A stretch of DNA of 64,000 nucleotides from Neoceratodus forsteri (lineage: Eukaryota; Chordata; Ceratodontiformes; Ceratodontidae). The DNA lies in contig JADMNL010000022.1 in NCBI GenBank assembly GCA_016271365.2, positions 218,154,501 through 218,218,500 of the forward strand, written 5' to 3'. Shown here in pieces: positions 1 through 11,261 of this stretch. The translations under genes and the position numbers were made by a program. The notes beneath the pieces are model-generated. The model was not told the origin of the DNA, searched no databases, and saw only the letters and a program-made list of their open reading frames with translations. Position 1 is the stretch's first letter. Every line of letters begins with the position of its first letter.

Positions 1-1268
1 AGGCATTTTTTATACTCAGAGGTACAGCTGTATACAGGCAATTAGTACACTTACAGAAGCAGTTGTATACAGGCAGTTTCTACACTCAGAGGTACAGTTG
101 TAGACAGGTATTTAGTACACTTAGAGGTACAGTTGTATAGAGGCAATTTTTACACACAGAGGTACAGGTGTATGCAGGCAATTTCTATACCCAGAGGTAC
201 ATCTGTATACTAGCAATTTCTACACTCAGAGGTACAAATGTACACAGGCAATTTCTACACTTGAAGGTACAGTTGTATACAGGCAAGTAGTACACTTATA
301 CAGTTGTATACAAGCAATTTCTATGCTTAGAGGTACAGCAGTATACAAGAAATGTCTACACTCACAGGTACAGTTGTGTGCAGGCAATTAGTATGCTTAG
401 AGGTACTGTTGTATGTAGGACATCAGTAGACTCAGAAGTTCAGTTGCAACCAGGCAATTAGTACACTTAAGAGGAACAGTTGTAGACAGGCAGTTTCTAC
501 ACTCAGAGCTACAGTTTAAGACAGGTAATTAGTACACTCAGAAGTACAGTTACATATAGGACATTTTTACATTCAGTGGTACGGGTGTATACAGGAACTA
601 GTACACTCAGAGGTACAGTTGTATACAGGCAATTTCTACATGTAGAGGCACAGTTGAAGACAGGTAATACACTTAGAGGAACAGTTGTATACAGACAAGT
701 TTTACATTCAGAGATACAGGTGTATACAGTCAATTAGCACACTCAGATGTACAGCTGTATACAGGCAGTTTCTACTCTTAGAAGTACAGTTGTATACAGG
801 TGATTAGTATACTCAAATATACAGTTGCATACAGGCAATTTCTACACTCAGAGGCACAGCTGAAAACAGGTCATCAGTACACTTAGAGGTACAGTTGTAT
901 ACTGGCAATTCTTACACTCAGAGTACAGTTGTACACAAGCAATTTCTATATTCAGAGATACAATTGTATGCAGGCAGTTAGTACACTTACAGGTACAGTT
1001 GCGTATAGGCAATTTGTACACTCAAGAGGAACAGATGTATACAGGTGATTAGTGGACTGAGAGGTACAGTTGCATACATGCAGTTAGCATGCTTAGAGTT
1101 GATGTATGCGGGACATCAGTGCACTCAGAGGTACAGTTGTGTATAGGCAATTGGTACACTCAGTGGTACAGTTTTACACAGGCAATTAATACACTCAGTG
1201 GTACAATTTTATATAGGCGATTACTACTCTCAGTGGTACAGCTGTATACAGGCAATTAGTACACCGAG
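1..1268. repeat. 35-bp minisatellite array
   Basis: A degenerate tandem array of a unit of about 35 bp, with the core AGAGGTACAGTTGTATACAG followed by a GCAATTTCTACACTC-like half. About 36 units fill the stretch and the array runs off the left edge of the window. Units differ by point changes and small indels; for example the segment between two GTACAG cores alternates between 'aattagtacact' and 'aatttctacact', so two unit types are mixed. Short open frames here are by-products of the repetition and are not genes. Confidence 0.95.
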
Positions 1269-1476
1269 GGTTGTGGTCATTTATAGGCAATCTGGAGCGA
1301 GATCAGCATGTAGGCACCATAAAGGGCAGATGTGCAAATAGTTCAGTTTCTGTGTGTCTTTCTCAACCGCACGTATCTACTCTAAAATCTCAAACCCCGT
1401 GCAAAGCATCATGGGTCACCATAAGCAAATCCTTATGTAAGGCAGGTTGGCAAGTCTTCAACAGGTGTTAAACAAG

Positions 1477-3095
1477 TACCCCTACTCAGTCTTCAGAGTG
1501 GAGTGAGGGGAGGAACAGACCACCAGTGATCAGCAGAAATGGAAGTGGGAGGGGAGGGGAGGTGGACTCAAGTCCTTTTTCAGTGGAACAAGTCCAGAAG
1601 GGACTTGCAGATCTGAAAGTGGACAAGGCTATGAGACCTGAAGGGATACATCCAAGGGTACTGAAAGAACTCAGGAAGGTGCTGGCTGCCCTGCTGACAG
1701 CCTTATTCAACAACTCACTGGAATCAGGTTCCGGAGAACTGGAGGAGTGCACACGTGGTCCCTCTACATAAAGGCAGCAGCAGGAAAGAGGCTAGTAACT
1801 ATAGATCAGTAAGCCTCACCTCAGTGGTAGGAAAATTAATGGAAACACTGTTAAAGGAAAGGTTAGTAGAGTATCTTGAATCCAGTGGGCTGCGAGACCA
1901 AAGGCAGCATGGATTCATGCCAGACAAATCTGATTGAGTTCTTTGATTGGGTGACCAGGGAAATAGATAAGGGGACGGCAGTGGATGTGGCCCATCTGGA
2001 CTTTAGCAAGGCCTTTGACACTCTGCCACAGAGGAGACCAAGAAATTGAGCAGCTTAGGGGTGCGATTGAAAGTGGTGAATTAGGTTACAAACTTGTTAA
2101 CAAATAAGTGACAGAGAGTGGTGGTTAACATCACTCACTCCAGTGAAGGGAGCATGACCAATGGGGTGCCGCAGGGCTCAGTACTGTGACTGGTCCTCTT
2201 CTATGTCTTCATAAGTGACACTGCAGATGAACCATAAGATAAGGTATGCCTTTTTGAAGGTGACACTATAATCTGTAATAGGGCAGACAAAAAGGAAGGG
2301 CTGGAAAGAATACATAGGTATCTTGGGAAACTTGAGGAGTGGTCATGAGCATGGCAGTTGGGGTTCAATGCCAAAAAGTACAAAATCATGAACCCAGGGC
2401 ATAGGAACCCAAGAACTGAATACAGGATGGGGGGGTGGAGATACTGTCAGTCACTAAGCAGGAAAGAAACATTGGGGTTATCATATTTGATTACCTCAAA
2501 GTGGCAGGTCAGTGTGAAAAAGCATTGGGTGGGGCTGGTGGGATGCAGAGGAAGGGGTATCTCCAGCAGGAGAAGGGAGATGGTGTAGCCATGATATTGC
2601 TTTCTGGTGAGATGCCACCTGGAGTACTGTGTCCAGTTCTGGAGGCTGCACCTCAGAAGGGGTGGAGGCAGTCCAGAGGAGGACAACTAAAATACTGCAG
2701 GGGCTGCATGATAAGTCCAATGTGAAACCTCAACATGTACGTACTGGAAGACAGGAGCGTGAGAGGGGACATAACAGAGACCTACATATACCTCACGGGG
2801 TGAAAACAGTGCAGGATGGGAGTCTCTCTCAAATGAAGAAGAGCACCAGAAGTAGACAGCATGCGATGAAGCTGGAGGGGGGGAGTTTAGGAGGGATGTG
2901 AGAAAGTACTATTTCACTGAAAGAGTGGTGGGCACCTGGAACAGACTGCCAGTTGAAGAGGTGGAAGCGAAAACAGTAAGGGGCTTCAAGCATGCACGGG
3001 ATAGACCTAGGGGAATATTAGGAAATGGGTAGGGAGGAGGGAGGGTCGCCACAGACAGTTTGTGAGATCCATAATGGATGCAGATAGAACAAATG
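1477..3095 (+). mobile_element. CR1 LINE copy A, old and 5'-truncated
   Basis: Plus-strand remnant of a CR1 non-LTR retrotransposon reverse transcriptase. Translated pieces in shifting frames give the CR1 series: KAMRPEGIHPRVLKEL near 1630, NYRSVSLTSVVGKLMETLLK near 1800, an AHLDFSKAFDTLP-like block near 2000, a VPQGS block near 2170, then the C-terminal and 3' part ending near 3095. The catalytic FADD box near 2250 is altered to F-E-G-D, and stops and frameshifts are frequent, so the copy is dead. It is the most diverged large CR1 copy here, hence probably the oldest. It lacks ORF1 and the endonuclease. Confidence 0.9.
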
Positions 3096-3704
3096 TTTAA
3101 ATTATTTGGTTTTGTTCTGTCTTTTCCTTTTTTTTTTTTCAGATCAAACAGGTGCTTACAGAGAATTCTGTTCCTTTCCAGTGCTGCATCGGTTTAAGCA
3201 GCAGTATTTGTTAGTTGGTAAACATGTTCGTCATATAGTTTTTCTTTAGCAAATAAATCTGTTTGTGACAACCTTAGGTTGATCATCAGTATCTTTAAAA
3301 AATAGCTTTTATAACTATTTTTTGTAGTCAGTTACTCAAGTCATTAAAGATTTCCCCCACACACGATATTTAAAGGGTCCCTTGCACTAAGTGGAATAGT
3401 CATGCCTGTGCCAGAAGTGTGTTATTACTAACAAAAGATAATGATGGTTAACAAATACTGCTGCTTTAAGATAAGAATTCCCCACAGCAAATTATTACAA
3501 TACACAACCTCGCAACAGTTCCTGATGTTCAGGAATGCTGCCCTTCAATTTTGCATCCAACATTTCCTGTGTCCCTCTTGAATTGGTGTTTTTGTCACTA
3601 AAGAGTAGGATTTGGATGTTTTTGTCATTAAAGAGTATGGTTTTAAGCACAAAATAATGACAGATGATAGTTGGTCTGGTTTCCCTTTAGAAAATACTTT
3701 AAAT
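3096..3704. other. Non-coding stretch with a MITE-like inverted repeat
   Basis: A/T-rich sequence without a convincing gene. It starts with a poly-T run near 3127. The only structure seen is the inverted repeat annotated at 3192-3470. The longer open frames nearby show no family signature. Confidence 0.6.
3192..3470. mobile_element. Candidate MITE with ~22-bp inverted ends
   Basis: The 22-bp segment at 3192-3213 (core GCAGCAGTATTTGTTA) recurs inverted at 3449-3470, with 20 of 22 positions matching. The 235-bp interior has no coding sign. This fits a short non-autonomous DNA transposon. No target duplication could be fixed, so the superfamily is unknown and a chance foldback is not excluded. 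Confidence 0.5.
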
Positions 3705-4150
3705 GCTGGCACAGTGGTCTCACTACAGCTTGCAATGCCAAAAGCCCTGGTCTGAAAGCGAACTCAAGATACCAGAGGGCCAGCGGGGGTGGGGGATTGA
3801 GCATCAGCAGGACTGCTCTCCTTCTCCATGGGGGTGAGGGTGGGGGCAGAGCCTGGCACTGGCAAGGCCCCTAGTGGAAGCTGGGGGAATGGCAGCTTGG
3901 TATAAACACACGAGGGGAGACATGGCAGGCATTGACGCACATCTCGTGGCGTGCCATTGCACACTATGCCTCCCAGGGGCAGTACAAGGAAGAAAAGCCA
4001 ATGGCAGGATGGCAGCAAGCACCTGCAGGTCTTGCACCTGGCCAGCAGGGCATGCAGCTGGAACTGGAGCTATTACATGGTGAGGGTTGGAGAACCCCAC
4101 CGATCCCACCAGGGGGGAGCATCCCTGAGGTAAGACGGCAGTGATAAGTC
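3705..4150 (+). mobile_element. tRNA-derived SINE, copy S1 (diverged)
   Basis: The 5' part starts with an A-box-like TGGCACAGTGGT and runs to a degenerate B-box region near 3755. It then continues with the family's GGATTGAGCATC-like block followed by a CTGCTCTCCT-like stretch, as in the copies at 38553, 39466 and 52655. No clean poly-A tail or target duplication is visible, so the limits are approximate. Confidence 0.55.
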
Positions 4151-4815
4151 CTGGTGGACGTTGGGGTGATGGTGCTTGGGCTGACTGGTGTTGACTGGGA
4201 AAGGAGAGATACATAGATAGTGTCGGCAGATAAGGGCCTATGGCCCACCCAGTCTGCCCATTTGAGCTTGTAAGTTCAGTTTATGTTTTCCTAGAAGTCT
4301 GTTGCCCCTTACCCCTGACCTCCAGAATTCCTTTAGGTCTATCCCATGCATTCTTAAATCCTGTGATTGTTTCAGCCCCCACCACTTCCTCTGGCAGGGT
4401 GTTCCACTTGTCCACCACCTGTTCTGTGAAGAAATTCTTCCTCATGTTTCCTCTGAATTGTCCTCCCTCCAACTTCATCCCATGCCCTCTAGTCCTGGAA
4501 CATCTTTTTCGCTTAAAATAGTGTATTCCTGCACCCTGTTCCTCCCTGTAAGATACTTGTATGTCTCTATCATATCCCCTCTCTCCCTCCTCTCCTCCAG
4601 GGAGTACATGTTCAGTTCCTTCAACCTGTCTTCATAGGACTTGTGATGCAATCCATGCACCATCTTTGTTGCCCCCCCGCTGAACCTTCTCTACCCTGTC
4701 TATGTCCTTACGTAGGTATGGTCTCCAGAACTGTACACTGTACTCCAGGTGGGGCCTCACTAGTGTCTTGTATAGCGGAATTATGACCTCCCTTTTCCTG
4801 CTGGTGATGCCCTGC

Positions 4816-5757
4816 CTATACATCCAGCATCCAATTTGCTTTACCTGCTGCCTTGTCACACTGCTTCCCTACCTTGAGGTCATCAGAGGTGATAACCCCA
4901 AGATCCCTTTCCTGCTTGGTGCATGCTATATCCTCACCCCAACTGATATATTGTGCCAGGGTTTTTGTGCCCATATGCATTATCTTGCACTTCCTTGCAT
5001 TGAATTTCAACTGCCAAACCCGACCATTCTTCAAGTTTCTGCAGGTCCCTTCTCATTCTGTCTACACCCTCTGGTGTGCCTACTCTGTTACAGAGCTTTG
5101 TGTCATCAGCGAACAGTGAAATTCTACCTTTTAGGTCCTTCGCAATGTCACTGATGAAGATGTTGAATAGGACCGGTCCCAGCACTGATCCCTGTGGTAC
5201 CCCACTGGTCACTCTTCCCTCTGTGGAGTGACAGCCATTTACCACCACCCTCTGTGTCCTGCCACCCAGCCAGTTACCTACCCACTACACTACTGTCCTG
5301 CCCACACCCATATTCTCCAGTTTGTGTAATAGTCTTCTATGTGGCACAGTGTCAAAGGCCTTGCTGAAGTACAGATAGGCCATGTCCACTGCCCTCCCCT
5401 GATCCACCTCCCTAGTCACCCAGTCAAAAAATTCAGTGAGGTTGGTCTGACGTGACCTCCCCCTGGTGAAACCATGCTGCCTTGGGTCCTGTAGTCCACT
5501 GACAACCAGATGTTCCACCAATCTCTCCTTCATGGTGCTTCCATGATCTTCCCCACTACCGAGGTGAGGCTGACTGGTCTGTAGTTCCCTGCTTCCTCTT
5601 TGTTCCCACTTTTGTATAAGGGGACTACATCTGCTGTCCTCCAGTCTTTGGGTACCTCCCCTGTTTCCAGTGATTGGCTAAACAGGATAGCCAGAGGTTC
5701 AGCCACCACCTCTCTTAGTTCTTTAAGGACCCTGGGGTGCACCCCATCTGGCCCCAT
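4816..5757 (-). pseudogene. CR1-B reverse transcriptase remnant
   Basis: RT domain of CR1 in three overlapping frames: MGPDGVHPRVLKELREVV and GNYRPVSLTSVVGKIM in 5757-5530, AVDMAYLYFSKAFDTVPHR in 5533-5285, then [13 protein letters not shown] and the intact catalytic box SLFADDTKLC in 5248-4934. A break between the frames near 5530 and others downstream disable it. The FADD aspartates are kept, unlike copy A. Confidence 0.9.
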
Positions 5758-5802
5758 TGCTTTATCAACTCTTATTATTTCCAGTTCCTTCAGGACCCTT
5801 TC

Positions 5803-7200
5803 TCATGTAAAGGGACTTGTGTCCATTTCTGCACCATTCTCACCCCTTGTACTCCCTTCAGACCCATTACCCTCCTCTTCCTCAGTAAAGACTGAGCAGA
5901 AATACCTATTCAATATGTCAGCTTTACTGTTGTCATCCTCCACGTGGCACCCATCCTCCCCCTTCAGTCTCACTATCCCTCCCTTTGTCTTTCTTTTTTC
6001 ACTTATGTACCTGTAAAAGGTTTTGTCCCCTCTACCCACTGATTTTGCAATTTGTTCTTCTGTCTGAGCTTTGGCTTCCCTTACTGACCTCCCTGCCTCC
6101 CTTTGCTTCTCCTGGTACTTCTCCCTATCCCCTTCTGCCTGTGTCTTTTTGTATTGCCTGAATGCAATCTTTTTGGCTTTCACTTTCTTTGCTACCTCTT
6201 TGGAAAACCATAATGGTGTCCTCTTCCTTTTCCTCTTGCTAACCTGCTTAATGCATAATTCTGTTGTTCTTGTAATCTCCATTTTAAATATTGCCCACTG
6301 TTCCTCAACCCCTGATTCCTGTCCCATTCCCCTTAATGCCTCTTTCAAGTATCTCCCCATTTTCCCAAAGTCTGCCCCCCTAAAATCCAGGACACGTGTT
6401 TTTGTGTGGTTTGGTTCTGCTCTTTCTGTGATTTCAAACCACAATGACTGGTGGTCACTGTCCCCAGGTGCTTCCCCACTGTTACCCCATCACACTGTCC
6501 CTGTTTGTGCACAAGGTCCAGTATTGCCTTCTGCGAGTTGGTTCCATGACCAGTTGCTTGAGGAAGGCACCCTGAAGGGAGTCCAGGATAAATCTGCTCC
6601 TAGTTGATGCTGCTGCTGGGATGCTCCAGTCCACGTCTGAAATATTGAAGTCTCCAACCAGTACTACCTCACCCTTGTCTGCCATCCTTTGGATGGCTAG
6701 CATCAGCTCCTATCTGTTTCTTCCTCCTGGGCTGGTGGTCTATAGACCACACCTGTGCGGATGGCTGTCCCCATTTTCCTTTCCAGCTTAACCCACAGTA
6801 TCTCTCCCCATTTTGTTCCTCCTGGATCTCTGTGGCCCTTATGTCATTTTTCACATACAGTGCCACCCTCCTCCTTCCTGCCTGCTCTGTCTCTTCTGAA
6901 TATGTTGTAGCCAGGTATGGCCATCTCCCAGTCGTGGTTATCATTACACCAGGTTTCAGTGATGGCCACAATGTCCAGGTCTGACTGCACCATGACAGCC
7001 TCCAGATGTTCCATCTTGTTGCTAAGGCTCCTGGCATTTGCACACACGGCTTTCCATGATTTGAGCTCCCTAGACTGTTTCACTGTTCTACTCCAGCCCC
7101 TTCCTTGGTTGTCCTTTATCCCTGGTTCTCCTTGCTGTCTGCCCTTCTGCTGAATTTTGCCCCTTTTCTGTCTATCCACCTCTTGGGCACTAATCTCCAT
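5803..7200 (-). pseudogene. CR1-B endonuclease and linker remnant
   Basis: AP-type endonuclease of CR1, which nicks target DNA for target-primed reverse transcription. Visible signatures in order are CANARSLSNKMEHLEAVM, VAITETW (metal-binding Glu), the diagnostic LVGDFN box near 6655 and the linker containing RKRKRTPLWFSKEV. At least three frames are needed (pieces at 7200-6844, 7043-6669, 6703-6482 and 6444-5803), so it is a pseudogene. The same segment is present in copy C at 28829-30300. Confidence 0.88.
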
Positions 7201-7256
7201 CTCAGAGGAGGAAAATAATAATTTAAAGAAAAGAAATGAAATACTCTGAACACCAA

Positions 7257-7876
7257 GGGCCTAATCCACAAAATCTGTCTGCCATCTGCATGTGCAGAGG
7301 GCAGTCAAGAGCCACAGAGTTCCCCTCCACAAATGCAGTGGACCCTGCAGCAAATACAGTGTGTGTTTTGCCTCACTCCACACCTGAACCCTCTCCCGTG
7401 AGGGCTAGCAGGGAGACACACACCTGCTCAATTCAAGGCACATTATCTGTGTCACAAAGAGGGCGAAGAGGGCAGTGGCATTACGTCAGGGGAGAAACAC
7501 TGCAGTATTATCTGACAACCCTCAATACAAGTCTCCCCTGGCCTGCCTTGGATCTCCCAAGGGCCCATTCTGCCAGAGTGCCTGTTGCCCCTAGCCCTCC
7601 AAACTGGCTCAAAGAAATGGGTGTCTTAAAAATTTAAAAAGTTCTTTAAAATCTGGACAGGGCAGTTCAAGAAGGCTGCTGTATTCCACAGTCCCTCATC
7701 CAGAGGTGCGAGGATCCACTTATGCAACAATCTCCAGCCCGGCACCACCAAAAAAATCCTCCCTCCCATGCCACACTCTGTTACAAGCAGGGGCATGGAT
7801 TGTGCTGTTTGTGTGGTCAACCATGGGTGCAGAGTTCTACAGTCAGAGATCTGGCCCATCTTTGTAGATCAGGCCC
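7257..7876. mobile_element. Harbinger-like MITE with GGGCCT ends
   Basis: The left end GGGCCTAATCCACAAA (7257-7272) is matched by an inverted right end (7861-7876, reverse complement GGGCCTGATCTACAAA), 14 of 16 identical. Flanking triplets are CAA and TAA, which fits a diverged 3-bp TWA duplication of PIF/Harbinger elements, but this is only suggestive. The 620-bp interior holds no transposase-like frame, so it would be non-autonomous. It lies directly next to the truncated 5' end of CR1-B. Confidence 0.6.
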
Positions 7877-8004
7877 TAAGTCATGTATTTTGTAAGCTTC
7901 CTGAGCTGATATTCATGTATTTTTAAAGTGACATCCCTGATTTCTGCTGTGATGCCCAGATTTTGGCTGTTTGGCCCAAGTTTCTCTCAAGCCTTGTCCT
8001 TGAT

Positions 8005-9915
8005 TCACGAGGCAGAGGGAGTCAGTGGTACAGTATGCAGTAAAGGGTTGATCTCACTGCTATAGCTGGACATAACACAGGACCTCAGCCAAGAAAATAT
8101 GCTACATCCACCCTCCACCCTTGGAATCAGACCAAGAACAAGGAGTTGTTGGGGCTCACCAACAACCCAGCGGCAGCATGTACTGGGTTCAGGAGCAGAC
8201 TCGGTCGTCACATCGAGAGGCAGGCCAGACTGTAGGCAGGTGTTGAGAGGCAGTGTGCCTTGGCTGAGTAAGGTTGGTGGCACTGTCGAGAGGCAATGCA
8301 CCTTGGTTGGGCAAGGTAGGTGGCAAGCAGGCCAGGCTGTATGTGGCTGTCAAGAGGCAGTGAACCTTGACTGGATAAAGTTGCCATTAAGGTGCGCAGT
8401 AGCTGTCGAGAGGCAGTACACCTTGGTTGGGTAAGGTTGGCGGCATGCAGGCCAGGCTGTATGCAGCCATCGAGAGGTAAAGCACCTTGGCTGGTTAAGG
8501 TTGGCAGCGGGCAGACCAGGCTGTAGGCAGCTGTCGAGAGGCAATACATCTTGGTTGGGTAAGGTTGGTGGCAGACAGGCCAGGCTGTATGCAGCTGTCA
8601 AGTGGCAGTGCACCTTGATTGGGTAAAGTTGCCATTAAGGTTGGCAGTAGCTGTCGAGAGTAAATGCACATTGGTTGGGTAAGGTTGGCAGCAGACAGAC
8701 CAGGCTGAAGGCAGCCTACACTATTCACTACTCACTAAAATACCACCAACAGATTAATCTGGTTCAAGGTCAGTTGGTATTCATCTGTATCCCCTCCCCT
8801 GGGTCATGCCTGAAAATAGGCAGGATTTGTCTAGTGCACTTACCCAGTCAACAAAAACTAAATCAAATAAATAAATAAAAAAATAAGAGGCAGTGTAACT
8901 TGGTTGGGTAAGGTTGGCAGTAAGGTTGGTGGCAGCTGTAGCGAGGCAGTGTGCCTTGGTTGGGTAAGGTTGGTGGTGGGCAGACCAGGCTGTAGGCAGC
9001 TGTCAAGAGGCAGTGTAACTTGTTTGGGTAAAGATGGCAGTGGGCAGGGCAGGCTGTAGGCAGCTGTCATGAGGCTGTGCACCTTGGTTGGGTAAGACTG
9101 GCAACAAGACTGGCGGCAGCTGTTGAGAGGTCATGCACATTGCTTGGAAAAGACTGGCGGCAGGCAGGCCAGGCTGTAGGCAGCTGTTGAGAGGAAGTAC
9201 ACTTTGGTTGGGTGAGGCTGGCAGCAGCTGTTGAGAGGCAATACACCTTGGTTGGGTAAGATTGGAAGTAGACAGGCCAGGCTGCAGGCAGCTGTTAAGA
9301 GACAGTACACTCTGGTTGGGTAAGGCTGGCAGTGGGCAAGACAGGCTGTAGGCAGCTGTCAAGAGGAGTATACCTTGGTTGGGTAAGGTTGGCAGCAGCT
9401 GTAGAGAGGCAGTGCACCTTGGTTGGGTAAGTTTAGCAGCAAGCAGGCCAGGCTGTAGGCAGCAATCAAAAGGCAGTGAACCTTGGTTGGGTAAGGTTGG
9501 TGGTACGGTCGGTGGCAGCTATAGTGAGGCAGTGTGCCTTGGTTGGGTAAGGTTGGTGGTGGGCAGGCCAGGCTGTAGGCAGCTGTCGAGAGGCAGTGTA
9601 ACTTGGTTGGGTAAAGATGGCAGCGGGCAGGCCAGGCTGTAGGCAGCTGTCATGAGGCTGTGCACCTTCGTTGGGTAACACTAGCAGTAAGATTGGCGGC
9701 AGCTGTCGAGAGGTCATGTACATTGCTTAGGTAAGACAGGTGGCAGGCAGGCCAGGCTGTAGGCAGCAATCAAGAGGCAGTGAACCTTGGTTGGGTAAGG
9801 CTCGTGGTACGGTTGGCGGCAGCTGTAGCGAGGCAGTGTGCCTTGGTTGGGTAAGGTTGGTGGTGGGCAGACCAGGCTGTAGGCAGCTGTCAAGAGGGAG
9901 TACAACTTGGCTGGG
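8005..9915. repeat. ~64-bp minisatellite with higher-order structure
   Basis: Tandem array of a unit of about 64 bp containing GAGAGGCAGTGTAACTTGG, TTGGGTAAGGTTGGCAG and CAGGCCAGGCTGTAGGCAGC. Some units are shortened to about 48 bp by loss of the CCAGGCTGT part. A higher-order period of about 304 bp is seen between 9461 and 9765, where a variant 'agcaatcaa' unit and the following 'ggtacggt' unit recur in the same order. The array is split by an unrelated SINE at 8708-8888. Open frames across it are artefacts. Confidence 0.95.
8708..8888 (+). mobile_element. SINE inserted in the 64-bp minisatellite
   Basis: This segment breaks the tandem array and ends in an A-rich tail (AAATAAATAAATAAAAAAAT). 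Its 3' half, with CTGGGTCATGCCTGAAAATA and AGGCAGGATTTGTCTAG, matches the sequence at 33283-33378, where a longer copy of the same family is present. No A or B box is obvious here, so this copy is probably 5'-truncated. No target duplication was recognised because the flanks are themselves repetitive. Confidence 0.7.
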
Positions 9916-10061
9916 TAAGGTTGGCGTCCGGGTTCCAGCACCATAGCAGGCTCTACGGGTGGGGTGCAGGGAGGGAGCCTGCACAGGCTAACAAAGGCAT
10001 TCCGTTACACTATGGGAAGAAGGGTGGAAGCAGGAAAAACACATGGAGAAAAAATTCCTGG

Positions 10062-10258
10062 CAACCATCTATATCCCTGTCTGCAGGGTAAATCCCAATC
10101 TGCAGGGTATATCCCAGTCTGCAGGGTAGATCACTGACTGCAGGGCAAATCATTATCTGCAAGGTAAAACCCTGTCTGCAGAGTAAATCCCTGTATGCAC
10201 GGTATATCCCTGTCTGCAGGGTTATCCCTGTCTTCAAGGTATATCCCTGACTGACAAC
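10062..10258. repeat. 19-bp minisatellite
   Basis: About ten copies of a 19-bp unit, ATCCCTGTCTGCAGGGTAA-like, most carrying a PstI-type CTGCAG core. The unit contains the small dyad CCCTGTCTGCAGGG. It begins soon after the large 64-bp array ends. A 16-nt A run follows at about 10283. Confidence 0.9.
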
Positions 10259-10299
10259 AGAGGGGACCACAGATAAATAACTAAAAAAAAAAAAAAAAG

Positions 10300-11240
10300 G
10301 AGCAGAGAGTTGTGGATATTCAAGCATATGGAGTCTGTTTTGGAGACATGTTCTGGGCCTGTTTCATCCTGCCATAAACACATGGAAATGGGAAGCATCC
10401 CATACCTTCAGCACTTACCATAGGATGGCTTCTACCTAACACTCATGAACAAAAGGCCTCTCCTTCATAGAGAAATCAGCACTAAAAATGGAACCGCCCA
10501 GCTCTGCAACATGGTTGTGCCAAGAAAAATTATCTCCAAGAGGGCTAAATCATCTCCGGCATGAGGAAACTTGGGCTCAAAGTTAATTACCATTAAGCTT
10601 GAAAAAGAGATATCTTGACAGCTTTAATCCCCAAACAACTCTAGAAATGACAGAGAAAAGAAAGAACTGAACGTATGATTGGCGCTGGCTCCGTCATGGA
10701 GAGACAAACTAACAATAACCCTTATCTGCCTTTACTACACTTGAGTAGAGGAAATACAATCATCGATTTGGAAAGAGTAGGTTATAAAAATGAATCATTG
10801 ACTCTTATCTCTCCCTCTGGGGAAGCAGCAGCAGGGAGAATGTTCAGAGGTTTTCAGCCATCTCCATTCCCTCCCTCCCCCATGCCCACTGGGATGCATT
10901 TGATCTATAGATAGTAAACAAGGCAGGAGGCATGCCAGAGAGAGAATTACAACAGTGCTGATAGCATTTCAAAACACAATGAGTCAGGCAGGAAGGCTAG
11001 CAAGCAAAGCAAGGAGTCACAATCTCAGAGACAGGAAGGTGAGCTGAATAGGAATATGGACCACATTCTGGGGTCCAGCAAGCATGCCGTGATTTACCAG
11101 CCACTGTGTATTTTGAAAATTGACCCTGTTGCAAGCAGTTAAGATTTAATTTTTAGCTGGGCCATTTTCCATTCCTAAGTGAAGGCTTTTTGTTGGTTCC
11201 AACATCACCCAGTGACGATTTGTTTCTGGCAGCTGCCAGT
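10300..11240. other. Unique island without recognisable repeats
   Basis: About 0.9 kb that does not match any other part of the window and shows no transposon protein, tail or tandem structure. Composition is mixed, with AT-rich patches (AGTTAATTACCATTAAGCTT near 10579) containing homeodomain-like TAAT cores. It contains one short frame (10675-10914) without family signature. In a window this repeat-rich such an island may be conserved non-coding DNA of the surrounding intron, but that is untested. Confidence 0.45.
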
Positions 11241-11261
11241 CATCAGTAATCGGTCGTCAGC

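Larger units (their letters stand above)
4205..7213 (-). mobile_element. CR1 LINE copy B, 5'-truncated
   Basis: Minus-strand CR1 copy of about 3 kb. Its 5' end (7213) lies at the start of the endonuclease ORF, so ORF1 is missing. Its 3' end (about 4205) matches the 3' end of copy C at about 31905 in inverted orientation. Read on the minus strand the order is endonuclease (7200-6400), linker (6400-5800), reverse transcriptase (5757-4816) and 3' tail. Several frameshifts and stops break the ORF. CR1 copies are typically 5'-truncated by incomplete reverse transcription. Confidence 0.93.

Noticed and set aside
509..733. Cys/Thr/Leu-rich repetitive frame on the minus strand
   Set aside because: By-product of the 35-bp minisatellite.
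8150..8220. B-box-like ACTGGGTTCAGGAGCAGAC considered as a tRNA gene or another SINE head
   Set aside because: No A box at the right distance and no cloverleaf; the segment grades into the minisatellite.
8099..9946. Gln/Pro/Leu-rich frames on both strands
   Set aside because: By-products of the 64-bp minisatellite.
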